DNA of 64,000 nucleotides from Amarobacter sp035326025 (GTDB taxonomy: Bacteria > Chloroflexota > Dehalococcoidia > Tepidiformales > Tepidiformaceae): contig DAOKYT010000003.1 in assembly GCA_035326025.1 (NCBI GenBank), positions 27,948 through 91,947 on the forward strand, written 5' to 3'. The notes below the pieces were generated by a model that had not been told where the DNA came from, did no database searches, and worked only from the letters and a program-made list of their open reading frames with translations. The translations under genes were made by a program, and so were the position numbers. Of the stretch, positions 58,785 to 64,000 are shown one piece after another; positions within the stretch are counted from its first letter, which is position 1; each line of letters begins with the position of its first letter.

Positions 58785-58813
58785 TTGCACAAGGAATTAG
58801 GCACACCTAATAT
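58785..58813 (+). promoter_or_regulatory. sigma-70-type promoter of the iron transporter operon
   Basis: TTGCAC at 58785-58790 and TAATAT at 58808-58813 are separated by 17 bp, a good sigma-70 spacing. The start point would be about 42 bp before the ATG at 58855. The rest of the 328-bp gap 58527-58854 has no other recognised element. Confidence 0.7.
58796..58811. promoter_or_regulatory. DtxR/MntR-type operator overlapping the -10 element
   Basis: ATTAGGCACACCTAAT is a perfect inverted repeat with TTAGG-N4-CCTAA arms, the layout of SirR/MntR boxes (DtxR itself has TTAGG-N9-CCTAA). It covers the spacer and the first half of the -10 box, so binding by a metal-loaded DtxR-family repressor would block transcription when iron (or manganese) is plentiful. 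The regulator is not in the window. Confidence 0.65.
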
Positions 58814-58854
58814 TCTTGCATCGACATTCTTACTTTCGGTGGTTTGCCACTCCG

Positions 58855-59928
58855 ATGAAGCTCGCCCGACTCCTCCTCCTCGCCGCTCTCGCGGCCATCC
58901 CCCTCCTCGCTGCTGCCTGCGGCGGCGACGACGATGACGACGCCGGCAACGGTGCCGCCACCACCCCGGCCACCGCCACCGCGACCGAAAAGCCCTCCGG
59001 CTCCATCACCGTCTATTCGGGCCGGGGCGAATCGCTGGTGAAGCCGCTCTTCGAACAGTTCACGAGGGACACCGGCATCGAGGTGAAGGTGAAGTACGGC
59101 GATACGGCCGAGCTCGCCGCCCTCATCGCCGAGGAAGGTTCGAAGTCGCCGGCCGACGTGTTCTTCGCGCAGGATGCTGGCGCGCTGGGCGCGCTCAAGG
59201 CCACCGGCGCCTTCGCCGAGCTGCCCGCGTCGATTACGAACCTGGTGCCCGCTACTTACCGGGCCGGCGACAACTCGTGGGTGGGTGTGAGCGGCCGCGC
59301 CCGGGTCATCGTCTACAACCCGGACCTCGTGACCGCCGGCGAACTCCCCAACTCCGTGAAGGACCTGACCGCCGAGGCGTGGAAGGGCAAGGTGGGCTGG
59401 GCGCCCACGAACGCCTCGTTCCAGGCGTTCGTGACCGGCCTGCGCCAGCTCGAGGGTGAAGCGGGCGCGAAGGCCTGGCTCGAGGCGATGGTCAAGAACG
59501 GCGTGAAGGCCTACAAGGACAACAAGTCGATCGTCAGCGCGGTTGCCGCGGGCGAGATCCAGCTGGGCCTCGTGAACCACTACTACCTCTACGGCTTCCT
59601 GAAGGACCAGGGCGACGGTTTCAAGGCCCGCAACCACTACACGGCTGCCGGCGACCCAGGTTCGCTGGTGAACATCGCGGGCGCCGGCATCCTGAAGTCG
59701 GCCCCGAATGCCGATGCCGCGCGCACGTTTGTCCAGTACCTCCTCGGCGAGGCGGCGCAGAAGTACTTCTCGGAGCAGACCTTCGAATACCCGCTCGCCG
59801 ATGGAGTCCCTGCCGATAGCCGGCTCAAGCCCCTGGCCGAGCTCAAGCCGCCAGCACTCGACCTTTCCGACCTGCAAGACCTCCAGGGCACGCTCTCCCT
59901 GCTGCGTTCGACGGGCGTCCTGAAGTAG
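58855..59928 (+). CDS. iron(III) ABC transporter substrate-binding lipoprotein
   Basis: A 357-residue FbpA-like periplasmic-type binding protein. Lipoprotein signal (ALAAIPLLAAAC), Asp-rich linker, then SITVYSGRGESLVKPLFEQFTRDTGIEVKVKYGDTAELAALIAEEG, and the iron-binding double Tyr in LGLVNHYYLYGFL. It delivers Fe3+ to the permease encoded next. The ATG is 42 bp after the predicted start point, and a metal-repressor box covers the promoter. Confidence 0.92.
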   Translation: MKLARLLLLAALAAIPLLAAACGGDDDDDAGNGAATTPATATATEKPSGSITVYSGRGESLVKPLFEQFTRDTGIEVKVKYGDTAELAALIAEEGSKSPADVFFAQDAGALGALKATGAFAELPASITNLVPATYRAGDNSWVGVSGRARVIVYNPDLVTAGELPNSVKDLTAEAWKGKVGWAPTNASFQAFVTGLRQLEGEAGAKAWLEAMVKNGVKAYKDNKSIVSAVAAGEIQLGLVNHYYLYGFLKDQGDGFKARNHYTAAGDPGSLVNIAGAGILKSAPNADAARTFVQYLLGEAAQKYFSEQTFEYPLADGVPADSRLKPLAELKPPALDLSDLQDLQGTLSLLRSTGVLK

Positions 59929-59930
59929 CG

Positions 59931-61506
59931 ATGGTGGCCCGGGTCTTCCGGCCGCGAAGTCGCTCGGCCCCGGCAGCTATCTGGCTGCCGGGGCTCCTTG
60001 CCGTCGCCGCCACGTTCATCCCGGCGTGGTACCTGGCGAAACGCAGTACCGAGCGCGGCTGGGAACCGTGGCGCCTTGCCCTGGAGAACTCGGCCGGCCC
60101 ACTGATGACGCGGAGCCTGGCGCTCGCCGCGGCCGTGGCCGTCGCATCCGTGCTGATTGCCGTGCCCGCCGCGTGGTTGACTGTGCGGGCGGCGCTCCCG
60201 GGGCGGCGGGCGTGGGCGGTGCTCATGGCCGCCCCCCTCGCCATCCCTTCCTACATCATGGCCATGACGGTGGTCGACTTCCTGGGGCCGCGGGGGACGC
60301 TCCAGGGCTGGCTCGAACCGCTCGGGGTCGAGCGCCTGCCGGAGGTCTACGGCTTTTGGGGCTCCGCCTTCACGCTGACGGCGGCGAGCTTCCCCTACGT
60401 CTACCTGGTGCTCCGGGCGGCGTTCGCCACCGCCGACGTCTCCGAGGAGGAGGCCTCCCGATCGCTCGGAGCTGGCCCCCTCCGCACGTTCTTCCGGGTG
60501 GTGCTCCCCGGGCTTGTGCCGGCTCTTGCCGCCGGGGTGCTGCTCGTGGTGCTCTACACACTGAGCGACTTCGGCGCCGTTTCGACCCTGAACTACGACA
60601 CGTTCACCCGCTCGATCTTCATCCAGTACCAGACCTCGTTCGACCGGACCGGGGCGGCCGTGCTGGGCGCGATGCTTGCGCTGGTGGCGGCGGCCATCCT
60701 CGCGGCGGAGCTGGCGGTGCGCGCGCGGATGGGCCGCCGGGCTTCGCGGCGGCAGTCGCTGATGCGCCCCGTGCCGCTTGGCCGGTGGAAGTGGCCCGCG
60801 GTGGCGTTCCTGGGCATCATCGCGCTGGTGTCGCTCGGGCTGCCGCTCGGGGTGCTTGGTTACTGGCTGATCAAGGGTGTGCAGGCCGAGGCCACCTTCC
60901 CGGCGATCGGCGCGGCCGCGCGCCACTCCGTGACGATGGGCCTCGCGGGCGCGACGATCACGGTCGCGTTGGCGTTGCCGGTGGCCATCCTTGCGGCGCG
61001 CTACACCAGCCCGTTTGGCAGCCTCATCGAACAGGCGGCCTACCTGACACACGCGCTGCCGGGGCTGGTGGTCGCGCTGGCGCTGGTGTTCTTCGGGATC
61101 AGCTACGCGCGCGACCTCTACCAGACGACGTGGATGCTCCTCCTGGCCTACGTGATCCTCTTCCTCCCGAACGCGCTTTCGGCGCTGCGGGCATCGCTGC
61201 TGCGGCAGCCCCGGCGGCTGGAGGACGCGGGCGCCTCGCTGGGCCGTTCGCCGTTGCGGGTCCTGGCCTCGGTGACCATTCCGCTCGCGCGGCCCGGTAT
61301 GGCTTCCGCCGGGCTGCTGGTGTTCCTGACCGTGATGAAAGAGTTGCCGGCGACGCTGCTCCTGAGCCCGCCGGGGTATGAGACCCTCCCCGGATTGGTG
61401 TGGAGCCGAAGCACGGACGCGCTGTACGCTGGGGCGGCGCTGCCAGCGCTGGCGCTCGTCGGCCTGGCGGCGATCCCCGTGGCGTTGCTGAGCTGGAGGG
61501 GCGACC

Positions 61507-61526
<20 letters not shown>
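59931..61526 (+). CDS. iron ABC transporter permease (FbpB-like)
   Basis: A 531-residue permease with two fused BPD transmembrane domains (about 12 helices), typical of FbpB/ThiP-type importers. The two EAA-like loops are visible in EEEASRSLGAGPLRTFFRVVLPGL and RRLEDAGASLGRSPLRVLASVTIPLARPG. It follows the binding protein by two bases and overlaps the ATPase gene by 20 bp. Confidence 0.92.
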
Positions 61527-62532
<1,006 letters not shown>

Positions 62533-62533
62533 G

Positions 62534-62974
62534 TCAGAGTCCCGCGGCGGCCTCGGCGAGGTATATGGCCCGCAACCCGTGGTTCGCCCGGCTCAGCTGC
62601 CGGTCGTTCGAAAGCAACGCGTCGGCCCCATGGACCACGCCCGTCGCGACGATGAGCGCGTCGAACAGCCGCAGGCTGGTGCGCTCCCTGACGAGCGCGC
62701 CTTCGGATGCAACTGCGATGTCGACGGGCCACAAACTGAGCCCGGGCAGCCCGAGGAACGCCCGCTGAGCCCGCTCAACATCGGCACGGCTTCCCCGCCG
62801 CGCCACGCCAACGAGCAGTTCGGCCAGCGAAACTGCAGAGGCGAGGAGTTCGGCGTCGCCGCTGGCGGCAGCTTGATAGAGCCTCACCATGTAGTGGTGC
62901 TCGGGGCCGCTGGTCCCTTCCAGGAGGTACACGAGGCAGTTCGTGTCGAGCAGGAGCCGGCCGGCCGGGATCAC
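62534..62974 (-). CDS. PIN-domain toxin (VapC-like)
   Basis: A 146-residue PIN RNase. The acidic residues are in LLLDTNCLVYLLEG, SLAELLVGV, RLFDALIVAT and LSNDRQLSR. GTG 62974 overlaps the antitoxin stop (GTGA), giving the expected start VIPAGRLLLDTN. Target RNA unknown. Confidence 0.88.
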   Translation of the reverse strand: MIPAGRLLLDTNCLVYLLEGTSGPEHHYMVRLYQAAASGDAELLASAVSLAELLVGVARRGSRADVERAQRAFLGLPGLSLWPVDIAVASEGALVRERTSLRLFDALIVATGVVHGADALLSNDRQLSRANHGLRAIYLAEAAAGL

Positions 62975-63222
62975 GGCGACTCCGCCCGCAGTTCCTTCTG
63001 GAACCCGACGGGATCGACTCCCTCGAAAAACGGTCCAAAAGCGCTCCGGAAACGCTCCAGGGGGTCGTCCGAGACCGGCTCGAGGACCAGTCCGCGCTGC
63101 GTGACCGAGATCTCGAGGAGTTGCCCTTCGTGGATCCCCAGCTCCGCGCGCACGTGTGCCGGGATGACCAGCGTCCCACGCTTTCCGACGCGGACGAGGC
63201 TTGACTGATGATGTCTGATCAC
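62971..63222 (-). CDS. AbrB/MazE-type (SpoVT-like) antitoxin
   Basis: An 83-residue swapped-hairpin antitoxin: SLVRVGKRGTLVIPAHVRAELGIHEGQLLEISVTQRGLVLEPV, then an acidic toxin-binding tail. It is coupled to the PIN toxin. GTG 63222 is the only suitable start. A palindrome lies over its start region. Confidence 0.87.
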   Translation of the reverse strand: MIRHHQSSLVRVGKRGTLVIPAHVRAELGIHEGQLLEISVTQRGLVLEPVSDDPLERFRSAFGPFFEGVDPVGFQKELRAESP

Positions 63223-63225
63223 ATC
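63210..63225. promoter_or_regulatory. palindrome at the antitoxin start, probable operator
   Basis: GATGTCTGATCACATC has arms GATGT/ACATC around CTGATC, and overlaps the GTG start codon. Further AT-rich sequence with ATCAG/CTGAT units (63232-63270) suggests more sites. Autoregulation is inferred from the usual behaviour of such pairs. Confidence 0.45.
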
Positions 63226-63289
63226 TGAAATGGTAACAACTCATCAGAAAGCCAGTCAATCCGATCAGTTGAACATGCGACGGGCCGCG

Positions 63290-63931
63290 TCACGCGCCCC
63301 GGACCATCAACCCCACGCCAACCAGCAGCGCCCCGGCCCAGAGATAGCCGCCGAGCACGTCGCTCGGCCAGTGGACGCCCATGTACACGTTCGCCAGCCC
63401 GTTGAGGGCGGCCAGGGCGCCACACCCCCACGCCATCGCCAGGCGGACACTCCCGGGTGCCTGCGACTGCCACACCGCCAGGGCAAGGAGCGCGAGGAGC
63501 ACCGTGCCGCTCATCACGTGCCCGGAAGGGAAGCTCGCGCTCGTGAAAGTGTCGCGCACGGCGACCAGCGCCGGGTCGGGGCGGGGGCGGCCCACCAGGT
63601 CCTTGAGGCCGGATTGGAGCAACGGGAGCAGGGCCAGCGTGGCGGCGGCGTAGATGGCGAACCTCCGGCGCCGGGGCACCAGCATCGCGCCGGCGAGCAG
63701 CACGCCGAGGATGAGCACGGTCTCCGTCGAGGTGGCCAGGCGAATTGCCTTTGCGGGGCCTTCGAGCACGCCGGGGAGGTCCTGCGCGCGGCGGGTGAGC
63801 CAGAGGTCCCCGGGAAGACGGTCGTTCGCGCGGGCGAGCGACGAGAGGGCAATCTCAAGGATCAGCAGCACCACGAACCACCCGGGCCCGGCGCGCCTTC
63901 TGGCTTCCCGGCTGGCGGCCTGCCCGGTCAT
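63290..63931 (-). CDS. PAP2-family phosphatase
   Basis: A 213-residue membrane phosphatase with five to six helices. The three acid-phosphatase motifs are KDLVGRPRPDP, SFPSGH and GVHWPSDVLGG. Substrate could be undecaprenyl pyrophosphate or phosphatidate. Not operon-linked with the convergent or upstream gene. Confidence 0.92.
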   Translation of the reverse strand: MTGQAASREARRRAGPGWFVVLLILEIALSSLARANDRLPGDLWLTRRAQDLPGVLEGPAKAIRLATSTETVLILGVLLAGAMLVPRRRRFAIYAAATLALLPLLQSGLKDLVGRPRPDPALVAVRDTFTSASFPSGHVMSGTVLLALLALAVWQSQAPGSVRLAMAWGCGALAALNGLANVYMGVHWPSDVLGGYLWAGALLVGVGLMVRGA

Positions 63932-63946
63932 GGGCTCAGGCGCCCA

Positions 63947-64000
63947 TCAGCTCGCGACGGGCGTCTCCAGCTCGAACGCCGTGTGCAGCGCGCGGACCGC
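63947..64000 (-). CDS. 3' end of probable aspartate kinase
   Basis: The last 17 codons of a gene entering from beyond the window: AVRALHTAFELETPVAS and stop. The AVRALHxAFEL ending is characteristic of the C-terminal ACT domain of aspartate kinase (LysC). Too short for certainty. Confidence 0.5.
   Translation of the reverse strand, partial: AVRALHTAFELETPVAS

Overview
The window is very GC-rich, densely coded, and scaffolded: three runs of exactly 100 N (26823-26922, 39168-39267, 51435-51534) mark assembly joins, so gene adjacency across them is not proven. No 16S or tRNA gene is present for placement. The gene set suggests a Chloroflexota (Dehalococcoidia/Tepidiforma-like) aerobe or facultative organism: YidC without a large periplasmic domain, many lipoproteins with a Cys after an Ala-rich signal, no outer-membrane genes, c-di-AMP riboswitches and a CLC-F fluoride antiporter. 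The phylum call is inference.

Layout. 1-4.4 kb: 3' end of pyrG, a XhoI/PaeR7I-type restriction-modification pair, then a c-di-AMP riboswitch driving a GyrI-like protein, a lipoprotein and a cytidylate-kinase-like protein. 4.4-9.1 kb: membrane protein, methyltransferase, two metallopeptidases (zincin-like and M23), a hotdog thioesterase and, on the minus strand, a second c-di-AMP riboswitch driving a 57-residue zinc-ribbon protein. 9.4-18 kb, minus strand: the conserved origin-proximal block rpmH-rnpA-yidD / beta-propeller-yidC-jag-pfkB-parA-parB-ridA-prs, with five near-perfect parS sites and a LexA-like palindrome between yidD and the beta-propeller gene. dnaA is not in the window.

18-27 kb: lytic transglycosylase, alanine racemase (apparently CTG start), a TadZ/CpaE-like ATPase, a receiver protein with Glu for the phospho-Asp, a fluoride riboswitch with CLC-F antiporter, and a TPR membrane protein. 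27-36 kb: dnaE, siroheme nitrite/sulfite reductase with an FNT channel, and a tungsten-type aldehyde:ferredoxin oxidoreductase. 36-45.9 kb: PIG-L deacetylase, orphan HicB, M48 peptidase, obg (cut by a gap), a MoaD-like protein divergent from a split YeeE/YedE pair, DUF2079, tsaD, dsbB, an alpha/beta hydrolase and a fragment of an XRE regulator.

46-64 kb: acyl-CoA dehydrogenase behind an 18-bp palindrome, a VapBC-like pair, PadR with an array of operator-like palindromes, MFS transporter, thioredoxin-fold protein, a RAYT-like transposase remnant with an in-frame amber codon beside the third gap, a DsbA-like/His-rich extracytoplasmic pair, lipid-phosphatase and GDPD genes, MBL and DinB proteins, an iron ABC transporter (fbpABC-like) under a promoter overlapped by a DtxR/MntR-type box, a second PIN/AbrB pair, a PAP2 phosphatase and the last codons of a probable aspartate kinase. 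Many genes are coupled by 4-bp ATGA/GTGA (and once CTGA) overlaps.
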